The notes beneath the pieces are model-generated. The model had not been told where the DNA came from. It saw only the letters and a list, made by a program, of their open reading frames with translations, and did not search any database. Source: Isoetes taiwanensis (taxonomy: Eukaryota; Streptophyta; Lycopodiopsida; Isoetales; Isoetaceae). From it: a DNA stretch of 64,000 bases. Position 1 is the stretch's first letter; the number at the start of each line of letters is the position of its first letter. This document shows, in pieces, positions 1 to 14,540 of the stretch. The translations under genes and the position numbers were made by a program. The stretch covers positions 9,093,337 to 9,157,336 of the forward strand of contig JAJEKV010000020.1 of assembly GCA_021234155.1 (NCBI GenBank), in the 5' to 3' direction.

Positions 1-430
1 TTCATTGTACTTCGTTCAGTACATTGCTGTAATTGTGCTTTATCAATGCATATGCACAAGTTATGGGCTCATCACCTCCTAGCTGGTGCGTTGCTTCAGT
101 GGGGTTAAGTTGTTCTTGCCTCCTCGGGCCAGGGGAGATGCCATGGAGTAGTCATCTTGACTATATCCCCGGCAGGCTATGCTCAAGTCCCAATACTTTC
201 TAGCCTATCTGCAAAGTATGCACAAAAGGGGCGGACAAAATGAACTATCAAACTGCCATGTTCCTTTGCCAACCCAATCCAATCGTTGCGAACTCTGATC
301 GATTGATCTCTGGAGGACCACGCCTAGAGTCGATCCTTATAAGTCTAAATCTGGATAGATTATCCATGTATTGTTGCATGTTAGATATGTCTGTGTTTAT
401 CTATATGTTTTTTCATGTGCTTATGTGCTT
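1..430 (+). repeat. Diverged LTR-like fragment related to the 31.8-41.2 kb element
   Basis: From about 190 to 320 the order of short motifs follows the downstream half of the long terminal repeats at 31831-33327 and 39727-41193. A 'gtcccaa.actttc.a.ccta' block is followed by 'aaagt.tgca....ggggcgga', then 'gccatgttc' and 'cccaatcc'. I see this by eye only. Divergence is high, so it is a related family member or an old fragment rather than a recent copy. No boundaries, primer-binding site or coding sequence can be assigned. Confidence 0.5.
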
Positions 431-834
431 CCACAACTAGATCGATCCCAAGGGGGATGGGATAAACGACATGGCTATGCCTCCTACGTTGGATCTTCTT
501 CACCATCAAGAGACCGAAGTCAAATAGATAGCCTCATGTTGGCAAGTTGATTTGTTGGCCAAGGAGGATCTTTCATTCCTATCTGATCGGGCATCTTATA
601 TGATGAAATGCCACATCAAATTGAAACAACACCCTTTGCTTCAACCCTCCTCCTTCCAATTCTAGAACTAATGATAATGGAAAACTGTATCTTTGCTATA
701 TCACTTAAAACTAATGGGTGCCCGACATTCTTTGGTATAAGGATTGAGGGGTGTGTGGACAAAACCTATTACATTTCAGTTACTTTTCATAAATCTAATA
801 TAATAGAAACCAAGAAGCCCGGCGTGTAATGACT
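431..834. other. Intergenic, nothing recognised
   Basis: No coding frame, RNA gene or repeat that I can name. It separates the LTR-like fragment from the polypyrimidine tract and may be decayed retroelement interior. Confidence 0.5.
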
Positions 835-2530
835 TTAAGAGGAGTTTTGTGCATTAAGAGCATCCTTCCTCTTCTCTTTTTGTCTTTTTGCTCATCATAT
901 TTCTCTTTTCCTCATTTCCCTACACATTTTCCTTTTTCCTTTTCCTTTTCCTTTTCCTTTTTTTCTCATTTTTCCCCTACATGTCTTTTTTTCTCCTTCT
1001 TTTTTTTTTTCTCTTTTTTTACCCCCTTCTCCCTTCTCCTCTCTTTCCTTTCCCCTTTTCCCTTCTGCCTTTTTATTGGCTTTCCTTACCTTCTCATTCT
1101 TTCCCACGCCCTTCCCATTTTTCCCCTTCCTTTTCCACTTTCCTTTTTCCATGCACTTTTCCTTCTCTTTTCCTCACATTTTCATGTGCCCATTTGCATT
1201 TTCTTCCTTTCCCCATCCTCTTCCTCTTTATTTTTTATCCCTTTGTCACATACCAAGCTTCTCTTTTCCCATTTCCCTCTCTCCTTTTCCTAGGTACACA
1301 GGTTTTCCCTTTCCCTCCCCCTTTCCTTCCATTTTTTTCCTCTTTCCCTTTCTTTTCCCTTCCATTTCATTCTTTTCGCCCTTTTTCCTTTCCTATCCCT
1401 CTTCTTTTCTGTTCTCTTTCCTTATACTGTCTCTATTCTCTTTTTCTCTACCTTTTTTCATGTGCCCTTTTCCTCCTTTCCCCACCCTCTTTTCATTTTT
1501 CCCTTTCCTCTTTTCTTTTTTCCTTTTCATTTCCATGCTCTTTTCCCCTTTCTCACCCTTTCCCTCTTCCCTTTTTCTGTGCCATTTTCCCATTCATCTT
1601 CCTCTTTTCAATTCCTTGATCTCACCCTTCTCCACATTTCCCCTTTTCCACCCCTCCTTTTTTTTTTGACCCTTTCCCTCTTTTCCTTTTCTCCAGTTTT
1701 TTTCTTGAGTGGACTTTTTCCTTTCCCTTTTCCTCCTTTCGATCCTTTCCTCTTCCTCTTTTTATCCATGCCCTTTTCACTTTCCTTCATCCTTCTTCCT
1801 TCCTTTCCCTTTTCCATGGCCTTCCCACATTTGCTCTCTTTCCTTTTTCCATGCTTGTTTTCCTCTTTCCCCCACCTTTCCCTCTTCCCTTTTCTTTTTC
1901 CATGTTTTCGCTTCTGCCCTTTTTTCCCTTTGTAGTCTTTTCTCCCCACTTTTTCGTGCCTTTTAGAGTCCCTCCTTTTCTCATTTCCCTCTTCCTTTTC
2001 TAATGCCTTTTCAGTTTCCATTTCTCCTTTGCCTCCTTTTCTTTTCCTCCTTTCCTTTCCCTTTTCCATGCCCCTTCTTCCCTTCCATTTTCTTTCTTGC
2101 TCATTTTAACTTTTCCTCTTTACTTTCTACGTTGCCCTTACCCTTCTACCCTCTCTACCTCTTTTTCCTTTCCCATACCATTTCACTTCCCTTTTCTTCT
2201 TTCTCACCCCTTCCCTTTTCCTCCTCTTTCCCTATGCTCCTTCCATGCTTTCTTTTTTTCCTTCTTTTCCCATTCCTTCATCATTTTCTCCCTTCGTTCC
2301 TTTTTCCTGTAATATATTCGCCCTTTTCCTTCCTCTTTCCACTTTCCTCATTTGCCCTTTTCTCAGGATTCCCTTCCCCCCTCTCTTTTGATTTTCTTTC
2401 CTTTTCCTTTTCCCATGCATTATTCTCCTCTCTCTTATCCCCACCCTTTTCCTCTCTCTTTTTTCTTTTCCGTGCCTTTTTGCCCTTCATATTCTCTCTT
2501 TTCCTCTTTCCTTTCTTTCCCCTTTTCCTT
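835..2530 (+). repeat. 1.7 kb polypyrimidine (C/T) tract, decayed minisatellite
   Basis: The plus strand is almost pure C and T for about 1.7 kb, made of variants of CCTTTTCC. Short islands such as CCATGC or TCATGTGCC recur at irregular spacing (for example near 1149, 1459, 1532, 1848, 1901, 2066, 2243 and 2415). The recurring islands suggest degenerate tandem units that grew by slippage. Long open frames on both strands here (Ser/Phe/Pro/Leu-rich on plus, Lys/Glu/Arg-rich on minus) follow from the base bias and are not genes. Such strand asymmetry can form triplex (H-DNA) structures; that is inference. Confidence 0.85.
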
Positions 2531-3639
2531 TATCAACCTCCCCTTGGGACCCAATCCTTAGTGGTAGGAAGTTGTGCGAAATCCGACCTTTGGATGCACC
2601 TGAATGATCTTGGCCATTCAAATTAGGGCTTAATCCAATCCAAGACTTACGGTATAACATTATAATATAAGATGGTTCCTCGCATGAAACGTATATTTAT
2701 ATGGGTTAATGATTTCGAGTACATATTTAGTTCTTACTATATATGATGTCTTTATAGAGCGTGCACATAATTTTTCTTTTTTCTACGTTTTTGCTGTGCT
2801 CTACCCATCTTGGCCATATTTTCTTGGTATGTTTCTGTGGCTGCAGTAGCTACATGCGGTGATGAAAGCCTTCTTTAGGGTTTCATTTAGCAAACCCTCC
2901 CTTCTGACCCTTAATGGATGAGGGCATTGAGGTTCGTGTTTAGCATATTAAGGTTTTGCTTGTCCATGGTTACACTCATCCAATATAATCATTAAACTGA
3001 ACAAGTGGTGATATCTAATTCAGCTTCCCTTCTACAATCTGGTTTCTTTATTTCATTTCTTGGATGTGAGGAATTCTGATTTCCTCTGATCCTTCGTTTC
3101 CCTCAAAATCAAATTGGATGAGGTTTTAGTGGTGGGCCTTTGTAATCATAAATTGTGCAAAAGTCAGACTTTCTGGATCTTTGTAGTGGAAGTTCTGGAA
3201 AATCATCTTGTATGACGTCTTCCATACATAGATTGTATTTGGTCGATGTGGGGATTCAGCAGCCCACGTGCTGGGTGTAAGCACTGGGTTCCGGGGGCAG
3301 AGTTCGGCACAGGAAGCACCCCAGCCGACCGCGATCTAAGAATAATGTTTATTTTTGGCACCTGCCTGGCTCCATTGAAGCTGATTTTTGACACCAGCAG
3401 AAATATAAGCCTTTAGTTTCGGGGAAAAATATCAAAAAAATATTTAAAAAATATTTTATAAAATACAAGGAGATAATAATTCAAAAACACCCTTGACACC
3501 AATATCATGTGTCTGTCTGGTGGCAAGCCCCTCTTTGTATTTACTTTCTGGCTTTTCTAGCGAAGTGCATCTTGAGGTAACAATTTCTGAGCTTCCTTCA
3601 GGGTTTGTTCGGGAGTGAGCCAGGACCTTGCTTTTATAG
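2531..3639. other. Intergenic, weak internal duplication only
   Basis: No gene is supported. A short block near 2555-2620 (a 'tagtggta', 'ttgtgc.aaa', 'gac.tt.tgga' series) is echoed near 3126-3190, suggesting an old duplication across the region. The rest is unremarkable AT-rich sequence. Confidence 0.4.
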
Positions 3640-5090
<1,451 letters not shown>

Positions 5091-8000
5091 GTGCCGGCGT
5101 TCTTGGTAATAATTGAAGGGGAATTTTGGTTTAGTAGGACCACATTGATAAAGAATAAGAACCATGCATAGAAAATTATGGTTATGATCTCGATTATTGA
5201 GCTGAGGAATTCTATAGTACATTGGTTTTAAATTTATGTGATACTTCTACCAACATCGTTTTATGGTTAGGTCGGGCATTAATGACCATATGTGTAGAAT
5301 CAGGTATCCATTTTGCCATTTAAATGAAAAAATTATTAATGCAACTCTTATAGCACAATTTCATGTGCCACATATGGCGGTACCTTCGGTAAAAGATGAA
5401 AGATACATATTATTTAATGAAGATGTGAGTTTATGTGAGTCTAAGAATTATGATATGAAATGATATATGTTTATTCTATGGTAAACAAACACATGTTTGA
5501 GGTGAAATGATATTTGTGAGATCCAATTTGAACCCACATGTGTTACTTTTCGTTTGTGTTAAAGTCAAGGTTTCCAATGAGAATAGATTACGCTCATGGG
5601 TTATTTGGAAGGAGTAGTGTTATTTACATATTTATTATGCCGTTAAAATTTCAATGCAAGCATTCTAGTTTTAAGTTCATCTACATTCGCTATAGTGTGG
5701 TTTTGTATAACAAATTGTGTATGAGGACAACTAATTTGATGATGGTCATGAAGAATCTCGTGTGAGTTCAGCTTTGTTTTGAAAATATTGGGAATGGTGA
5801 ACTTCGCTCTACATTTAAAGAATTGAGATATTAGAAATTCTTGGAGGTTGGAGCATGGATTTGTAGATGGTGGTAATGCCTAGGATTGATGTGAATCATG
5901 CATTATCCCGCCATATGAAGCATCTTGTCTCCTTGAATATTTTATACAAAATGACATGCATGATGTATCAAGTAAAGGACTCATTACATATTTAAAAGAA
6001 GACTACAAAATAGTTACCATTCCATCCAAAAATTTGCCATTGCCAGGTGTACAATAATGCCAAGCATGAGAAGTTGTGTATGCTAAGCGTTGTACAACAA
6101 TGCCAGGGATGAGAAGTTGTATATGCTAAACGTTATCGGATATGGATAATGAAAATGATGGTATAAATGGTCCATGTTGTAAATCTTTCAACAAATCTCT
6201 GCTTCATCCAACATCTAAGCTAAGACTCAAACATTCTGGAGTGCAATACCTAATTGGAGGAAGTAAAATAATCCTTTTATTGTAATATTTCCTCCACCTA
6301 CATCTTCGTGGCGGAATAAATAAGGCATAAAAATTGAAGTTCAAAGTCCATGGAATGGGGATCCAAATCAAAATGCATTTTACTTGTGTTGCAAAAAGTT
6401 CTCCTATCATAGTAACAGAAAACCAGCAAGACCGTGCTAGGTATAAAGGATTTAAGACCTGTCTCAAACATGGCTTTTCCCCTCAAACTAAGCCAAGCCA
6501 TTGTTGTCATTGCTTGTCCCATTATGAGGTGATGAGATGGGACCAGCTCTCGGTAAGACATGATAAACAGAAGATTGAGATACTTCATGCAATTCCATCA
6601 CAATATTTTCTTCCCAAAAGCTGCTGGCTTATTGCTGCTAGTTCCAAGTACTTGTAACCATGGGCTTGCATTTATCGATCGTGCATGATTGAAGGATGTC
6701 TGGGAAATGGTGATGACCTGACAACATGCACCATTGACATGGGCCTGGCAAAGCATCCATGGCATTGATTATGGGTCTAATAGATTTCCAATAAAAGATG
6801 TCAATTTTCTAGTCTTCTTGACAATTTAAAACAATAGAGCTAGAGAACCCATATAATCTTTGATTAGAGTTTTCTGATCTTTCAGTTAAGGTGAGGCATG
6901 TGGTCTTTTTTGTACGCGATTGCTTTGTTCTGCTGCTGTGGGTAAGGTGCGAGATCACGGTAATTATTTCAAATTAACATCCGATAAAATTAGACGATCA
7001 CGGAGAATAATAGCATATGGCCCACTAACGCAAGGATGGCCTTGCTCGTCGAGAAATGATCAAATTTATATATAAGTGAACAATCTTGCGACCTAGGCCA
7101 CGATTCTTATAAGCGGGTGGCTGCAAACCGTCGATCATTTGATGTAAAAATATATTCATATAATTGCTTATGTCCTTGGTGAGCATACGCAATTCTAAAT
7201 GTTAATGCAACAACGACCTACACACAAACTCAAGAACATTTCATCATGCCCAATCGCGGTATCTGATATTAGATTCTAAAATCATTACCTTAGGATGCAA
7301 ACATCCTAGTTACATGAACACATGCTTGAACATGCACAATCCACGAACCTTAATGCAACGTGACCCTCTGGAAAGCCACAACTTCCCATCATAGCAACTT
7401 CTATGGGCAAAGTATTAGATTCACCATGAGAAAGTCTCAACGACGAAGCTATTTGAGCGACTAAAAGAAAGTTGGCCTCATTAAGCTACACCCAGAGCAT
7501 TTTGGGAAAAATATTTAATACACTTGCATTCACAAAATCCAGGACACAATTTATTTTAAATTCCAGTATGTATGATTCTTTCATTGTGGTTTCGCGCATC
7601 AATTCGTTCTCAGAATTTAACTAAATTGATGGCACACTTACATAATACAACTTAGAAAAAGCAATGACCATTCTTGAAACAAATTCTAAATCTAAGAGAA
7701 AGACTAGATGAATTCAAAGAGCTGAGTTGGAAAAACACACGAGTTTTGAAAGACCGGAAAGCATGGGTGGGTACATCAGGATAACCGGCTTTCTGGACAA
7801 CTGTGTTAGTGTACAGAAACATGTTAGTGTCCCTGACCCAAGAGCTTCCCTCTACATGCAAAACAAGAAGCTCTATAATCTGAGGATCAGAAGCAAAACT
7901 TGTAGATGAAAATATAAAGGTCATTTTCTTTGAGGACTTTGGCGAGAACAAATTAAACATGATGATATATGATCTTACAAAGAGATCAAGATAAGCGAAG

Positions 8001-8800
8001 AAAGTTCAAGGGGATGGATAAGCTGAAAATCTCTGACGGTACCATCTCATATATTAGCCATTTGAAGCTCGAGAATTACAACTAATCCAAACACATCAAG
8101 AATACAAAACAATATTTGAGTGAAAGCTGGAACCTCTGAATATCACCAAATTAGAAAAGAAGCAAGTCACATATAAAGTAGAGCACTATAAAAGATATAC
8201 AAAATGCAATGCGAAACACATTACACAAACCTTTTTAGTGACTTACACAAAGCTGCAAAACACTTTCTCATACTTAAACAACAAAGCAGTATCTACCTAC
8301 TACTTTTATTGGCACATTTATTATAACAAAGGCAAGGTCTTGATCATGATCATTTGGGTCTCATTAATGGCTTGACTTCTCTAAATTTGTGTTAAATGGG
8401 AGAGAATAACTTCTAAAATATAAGTTGAGCTAGAAACAAAGATTGAACTGTAATCAGCTCCATCTTAGAACTAATCTGATCTACTCATCATAGAACTCAT
8501 GTTTACAGTTGATAAGGGTCTTAAATATTTTGCAATTGTTAAGGGGCTCCAAGAGAAGCCTTGCTCCTGATAAACTCATGCTAAGAGTCCATTGAAAATC
8601 ACACGACAAATTTTAAAGCTGAGCCATTCTAGAACAATTCCTATTGTATATGTGGCCAAAACTCAAGGTTGGAAAAAATCACGAACTTGTAAGCTTGGTA
8701 GTTACAAACAGCAAGAAGGAAATAACAGAATTTGCCAAGCTATTAGCTGACATAAAGCAACATTAATAAATCAAGAGCTGGCATTTGAATATCTTTTACC
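5091..8800. other. Intergenic, no supportable gene
   Basis: Open frames are all about 110 codons or less, overlap on opposite strands and show no family motif. The only clear structure is a 43 bp tandem duplication at 6048-6134. The segment near 6900-7150 has a different, more GC-rich texture and could be decayed transposon, but I cannot name it. Confidence 0.5.
6048..6134 (+). repeat. 43 bp tandem duplication
   Basis: The unit 'tgtacaa.aatgcca..' through 'gatgagaagttgt.tatgc' occurs twice head to tail, at 6048-6090 and 6091-6134, with a few substitutions between copies. Confidence 0.85.
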
Positions 8801-11800
8801 AGAAGTACTACAAAATATGAATTTTCACGGTACCTTACATCTCTACATTAGCTGCTCTCAGATGCTTGCCATGACAATAGGTCAAGCAGTACCAAATATC
8901 CAACATATGTATTTCAACTTGCAAGCTGATAAGCATGGGGTAGTCGACTTTGGGTGCCATAATTTATGTGACCATAAGCCCCGGATCTTGCAAAGCTGGA
9001 GCGTTGGCGTGATGAATTTCTCACCGAGATATGTGAAATTAGATTATTAAGAGATGTAAATATAGAGCTGAATGGGCAGCGGGACCACAGAAATCAATAC
9101 GAATGAGACACAAAATAGAAATCCTTCCAAATACTTCTACACTCAACTTATGGGCAATGTGCACTCTTGAATAAAGAAATGGACCTCAAGCTCAGGTGAT
9201 CAATGTTCACAGAATTCGGTTCTACCATCCATGTGCATGTTTTACAACTTACATTATGGCCTTCTTGCTTGCTATATTGATCAGGATAGCTTGACATTAC
9301 ATTAACACATACACCATTAATATCACGCTAATTATACCGTACCAATTTAATCCCATGTCTGAGAATCAAGCGAGAATAAATATTCGTAGAAGATGGAATA
9401 GAATTTTCATCATTAGGTAGCCCTGATTTCAAGTTTGCGGGGACACCGGATCGGATGACAGCATCATTTTCATAGAGACGCATCTACTTGTCCTACCATT
9501 CCTCAACTCATGGGGAATAAGTCTTCCCTGCCCTCACTTCACATCTCTCGGCTTGGCGGTCTTCCAGAGTGCGTTCATTCGAGAATGCATCTTTTGCATT
9601 TTAAAATCATTTAAACATAGAAATTGAGCGTGTATTGTGTTTTTTCTGCCATATGTCTTGAAGCTATCTTGTTTTAAACAACGCAACCGCGGAACTAAGC
9701 TCTTTAAGGAGGTGAGATTTCATCAAGCCGATAAGTAAATTGGAGATGATTCTAACCCATAGGATCTAGAGATCTTTTGCTGTGCAGAATGGATAATTTT
9801 GCTGAAATACCTAATATTCTTAACTATGCAAAGAGTTTGCAATGCATGGAAAACTTTACCTCTTTTTTTTACAGAAAACTCCATTTGAGATGTGAACTTG
9901 TTGTGGCAGATTCAAACAGGAAGAGAAAGGATAGGGTTACCTAAAACGGGGACAATTCCATAGGATGGACTCTAAGAATCATGCCAGATCTGTCAGCTCC
10001 GTTAAGGCAATATGATGTTGCCTAATGGAAACTGAAGATGTTATACCTTTACTATACCAACCAATTGCCATAGATATATTCTCTGATAAAGCCAAGAATC
10101 AAGTTGTCTCTAAGTGTATAGCCAGGAGGAACAAAAGGCATAGTTACGTGTTGAAAGGTATTTTTCAGCACTTGGAGAACACATCACGATTAGCCTAAGT
10201 CTCACCAAGGCATCTTACAGAAGATGCTTCCTTTGAAGCATGTAAATGGTTATGATGGAAAGGTTTAAGACTTTTACAATTCATTCATTTCAGAAAATTC
10301 AAAACTTGGAGGGAAGTAGAAGGCAAGAAAATCGGACATAAGCAATAACTTCAACATAGCTCCTTGCAACCTAACTTTTTAGAATCGATTCAAAGCCACC
10401 CTAAAGTCAACGCAAGTTTTGTCATGGAGCTTTGAAACATGGAGTTATTCTGTGGCGCAATAGTATTATTGCGTCACAAAATAGCAGTGAGAATCCATAT
10501 TGATGTGTCTTGTTTCTTTAATTGAATCTCCATGAATTCGCCTTCAGAACTAATAAACCTACAACATCTGATTCACTCCTTGAAGCTATACACATGGCAT
10601 TATTTACCATTTCATAACGCACCATGAACCCATCTAGAAGATCTATTAAAGGATCAAGTGATTCTTTGGCCTCTGTGAGACTATGATGATCAAAGGGCTC
10701 GTGTCGAGAATATGGTGTTGAAGAGCTGGAATGCATGTGTCATCGTTGGCACGATCCATCTCATTTACCAATTTAAGAATATAATAGGAAGAAAAGTAAA
10801 AGAAAATGTGATGTTTATTTACCTCTAGTTGCTTGAAGACTTTCCTTGTTAATAATAGCACATGAGCCATGGACCACCATTACTACAAAACTATTTGTGA
10901 GATCAAAACCAAAAATCAAAGCAGGACCATAGAACAAATCCGAGCTCACCGTTGAAGGCTACTTAAAGAAAATGAATTGGAAGATTAAAATGAGTAAAGC
11001 ATCTGATGAAAACATGCAAAGGATTTAGAATGGCTTACCGAGCATCTTTTAGTCCGAAGCGATCCTACCGACGGATCTCTCTTGTATCGTCGACACCGCT
11101 ACAATTTACAATCGTGGAGGAAATCGGGATGAGTAGCGAAGGCGCCCACATGAAACCACAGTCGAAAAAAAAAAAAGTTGTCTCTCATTTTGGAAACCGC
11201 GAGGAAATATTTCTCGGCCACAAAGAAAATCAACAATCTTGGAAATCATTCTTAAAAAAAAAAAACCAAAAACATTTTTTCACCAAGCAAAATTTTCAAA
11301 TTAACAAGATTGATATCCCTAAAACAATTAAATAGGTTGTTATAAAAAAAAAAAAAAACTAGTCAAAGCACGTTTGATTACTTTTATAGAAATTATATGT
11401 TTTGATAAATTTTTTTTTTTTGCTAAACCCATCTTGACATCTTGATTTTCAAGAACTCTTGGTTTGGATTGGGAATACCAGTAAGCGCCCTTCTCATCAT
11501 CATGGTTAGAATGCAGCAAATAATAATAAGATTGCCAAGGGATTATCTGGTAATGAGGGTTATCACGAGAATGCAAAACAATACCATAGAACTAGGCAGG
11601 TTTGTTGTAGCATATGGTTTTCCCTACGACCAGTTAGAATCTCTTGAGAGAGAGATCAAGCTCAAGCTAAAACATTTATATTCCTTTTTTTACGAGTGGC
11701 AAAAATTCGCGATGCAAATGCCGAGAGTAATCAACCTTATACATGAATGCAACACATGATCTTCTTGAAACGAAGATGAGGGCAAACTAGATACCTACAA

Positions 11801-12219
11801 GTGCGCCAAGCCACAAAAATGCTAAAGCGGAAGGGGTTTGCGGTGGAGTGGCCTGGTCACTGCGGGGTTTCAAGCACTAATTGTTTTGTTACAAAACAAT
11901 TGGTACTTGCTAATAATGTTTTATAAATATTAACTTAGTGCAAGTGGTCATTTGTAAAGCCAACAACCTGCAGTATGCGCCTCGACTCTGAGTAGAAAGA
12001 GATTTGATTCGAAATCAAATAAGTTTAGACTATAATAAAATCAACCGTACTAAAAGACTTCACAGAAGCATGCAAGCGATGGATTCCTATCAGCCAGTAT
12101 AATCGGATTGCAGTGTTCCCAACACGAGGGAAGGCATCTCAATCCACGGCCTCCCATAAGTTGGCTGCTGTAAAGGTCATATCACCATCTGATGTGACTT
12201 AGGATATAAATGATTTGTC
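8801..12219. other. Intergenic, no supportable gene
   Basis: No coding region could be tied to a known family. At 10518-10736 (minus) a 72-codon frame has ordinary amino-acid composition, and a possible splice donor follows a short frame near 10825 (minus). These could be exons of an unrecognised gene or pseudogene, but the evidence is too thin to call. Poly-A runs at 11165, 11255 and 11345 suggest retroposed material. Confidence 0.4.
11285..11356 (+). repeat. Tail of the 410 bp SINE-like unit
   Basis: The phrase 'gatatccctaaaacaattaa' followed by 'ataggttgttataaaa' matches the end of each unit in the 3640-5090 array. Here it runs into a 14-base A stretch. Only the unit's tail is present. 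Confidence 0.7.
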
Positions 12220-12438
12220 TAAATATGTGAAGCTGCCCTTTGCTTCATCTAATACACACCTCAAAGAAGGATATCCCGTGATAAGCCCGGCATTTGCATC
12301 AACTAGACATGCTAAATGAGTGGATTTAGGATGCTCGTGATTTATCACAAATATGTGGCCTTGCTTCATCTAATACACCTCCAAGAAGGATATCCTTATT
12401 GACATTCATCAACTAGACATGCTAAAATGAGTGGATTT
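12220..12438 (+). repeat. ~120 bp imperfect tandem duplication
   Basis: The series 'aaatatgtg', 'ttgcttcatctaatacac', 'aagaaggatatcc', 'catcaactagacatgctaaa', 'gagtggattt' appears twice, at 12220-12328 and 12349-12438. Small internal deletions distinguish the copies. It lies just downstream, in gene orientation, of the CLC-e relic. Confidence 0.85.
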
Positions 12439-12559
12439 GAGCTCTATTTCATAATTTGTTGGTTTTACTTATTTACGTATCCTCACTTTTACCAATTTAT
12501 ATACATCTTTTTAAATTGTGGATATCCAGTTAAACAGGTACCTCTTGCTTCTTTTCATT

Positions 12560-14540
12560 TGTAGTGAACTTCTCTTCTTTTGAATATCCCCCAGCGTTAA
12601 GATGCACTTTAAGGTGATGATCTTCAACGGTGCAACGCACCATTCCTTTTCTGCAAGTATTAACTCAGTGTTTCCTCAAGGGTTGCATAAAGACAACTTT
12701 CCACCAAATGAGATCTCATTGCATCGACTGCTAAATTTCTTCTGCCAACTGTTTCTCATCAATATCTGTTTCTCTTAGACATAAAGATTCATCAACATCA
12801 CAAATGTCTGTTTACTTGCGAAAATAGATGTTTTATGCAGCCGTTTAGTCTCCGGGAGAAAGCTTTAAGCTTGTTTCCTGTTGACTGCTTCTGTTCCCTT
12901 TACCGATAGTGATCCAAATCCAGGGATAAGCCAACTGCTGCCATTAAGGAGCAATACAATACGGTGATCACGAGTCAATTCAAATGAAGAAGAACAGCTG
13001 TTAATGGCACCTGGCAAACACCTGCAAGAGTTGCTGCCATACCAACCCCTGTGTAAAGAAGTTTTTGTTGACACAGATGAGATGCAAACTAAACTGGAAA
13101 AAAAAAAACCATTTATCTAATAGTTCTAAGCGTTGATCTGTGCATATTCCACTAAATAAGGATCCTTCAGACATGACGGTCTGTTCATTCACAGTGTATA
13201 TGCTTGAGTGCAGCCACTTGCAGAGCATCCAAATGGTACATGGTCTACATGAACAATTGTATAACCTGCCAATTTTCCATATACGGAGTCCCAGAGCTGC
13301 GTAACAAAGTGATGGGCACTTAAACACCCCTCCCACAAGCGTGAGCCACGGCATAATGAAGTTGCGACTATCTTTGCACCCACAGAAGTTGAAACATGGA
13401 AATCTGTTGGAGGCCCTTTTGTCCTGCGGTCCTAGATTCTAAGACATCAACATTTTCAAACCCCCAATACAACCGTCTAGTTATATTAGAACAGTGTATA
13501 ACACAAACACCGCCCAAAGGAGGAAACACCAAACTAAGAATGATTCTTTGCTTTCTCCTTTATCAAAATTGTTACATGGCAAATGAAGAACCTTGGTGAC
13601 AAGCCACTGATACAACTCCTACAAAAGTATTCCAAGCAATAAATAAGAGGAAGCTCTGCATGCCAAATTAACAGTAAATAAAAGGTAAAAAGTAGAGGGT
13701 TACAATAGCCAGAGATATAAGATGTTTTACCAGATGGAACCGGAAGTCATATGCAGGAATGCTTAAATGCTGGATCAGACCTAAACCAGCCTGTGATATG
13801 TTGAGAAGCAAGAACAGGCTCAACAAAACCATGGCAGTCGTTAGAGAGCTGATTCAGCATTTAGCCGATGATTTCCAGAACAGATTCTCTGACAAAAAAC
13901 AGCCAACAATTGCTACATTGAACCTACTGGAAATTCGTACTTACATAAACACATAATATTAAATACATTTCAAACAAGAGAAATATGTAAATCGATTATA
14001 TTAGATAAATAAAGAACTACTTTGTCCCATGAGAATTTAGAATCATGAACTGAGAGGTCAACCAACATACCTGAGACAATCATAAAGTACCCTAAACCTG
14101 TGGAGTGTTTTCCATGGAACTTGGACACAATAAAGATTGTTATATCTTAGAATTTGCACATGGATGGAATCCCATATCGTGATAAATTTTCCTGCAATAT
14201 TATTTACCTGAAGATATGCTTGCTGCTGAACCAGCAGCAACCAATGAAATGTAGTCCATCTGCTTGCCGTTAGGAGCTTGCGGAGGATGTTATAGGGTGC
14301 AGCGATGGCGGGCAGCCTGCTTGGGAGGTGAAGGTGGAGTGTATAGCTTCGGCACTAAGATATGCAGCATGGGCTCCGCAAATTCTGCTCCTGGGCTGAC
14401 CTTGAAAAAAGCGGTAGATCTCAAAAACCACAGCGCTCCTAACTACACCTGAACATGTGGAGATTTCCAGCTGAATTTTCACCGTGGGCCGAAATCCAAC
14501 GCTTCTAAGTGTATCCACGTGGACAAACTCTCGAACATTG
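12560..14540 (-). pseudogene. Decayed CLC-e type chloride-channel gene
   Basis: Reading minus, successive blocks match the plant CLC-e family in the right order. 'LVAAGSAAS.SS' (near 14220) ends at a GTAAAT donor. 'FNVAIVGCFF..ESVL' (near 13900) follows an acceptor, then 'DPAFK' and 'IPAYDFR' (near 13770). 'ELPL' and 'GVVSVA' (13593-13657) follow a second acceptor. Next come 'LYWGFENVDVL' (near 13470) and 'GAKIVATSLCRGS' (13383 downward), then 'YGKLAGYT', 'GCSASG' and 'QAY'. After another intron comes 'VGMAATLAGVCQVPLTAVLL' (13047 downward), and finally a CBS-like C-terminus with 'LTLGDIQ' (12830-12573). In CLC-e proteins these are the ion-pathway helices and regulatory domain of a thylakoid channel. 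Frame changes are needed within the 13593-13657 exon, after 'DPAFK', before 'FELT' and beyond, and in-frame stops occur. 14270-14540 is a weaker extension. It is a relic, probably not expressed as a channel. Confidence 0.82.

Noticed and set aside
829-2626. Several long open frames (up to 243 codons) on both strands
   Set aside because: They are Ser/Phe/Pro/Leu-rich or Lys/Glu/Arg-rich by-products of a C/T tract, overlap in many frames and have no domain.
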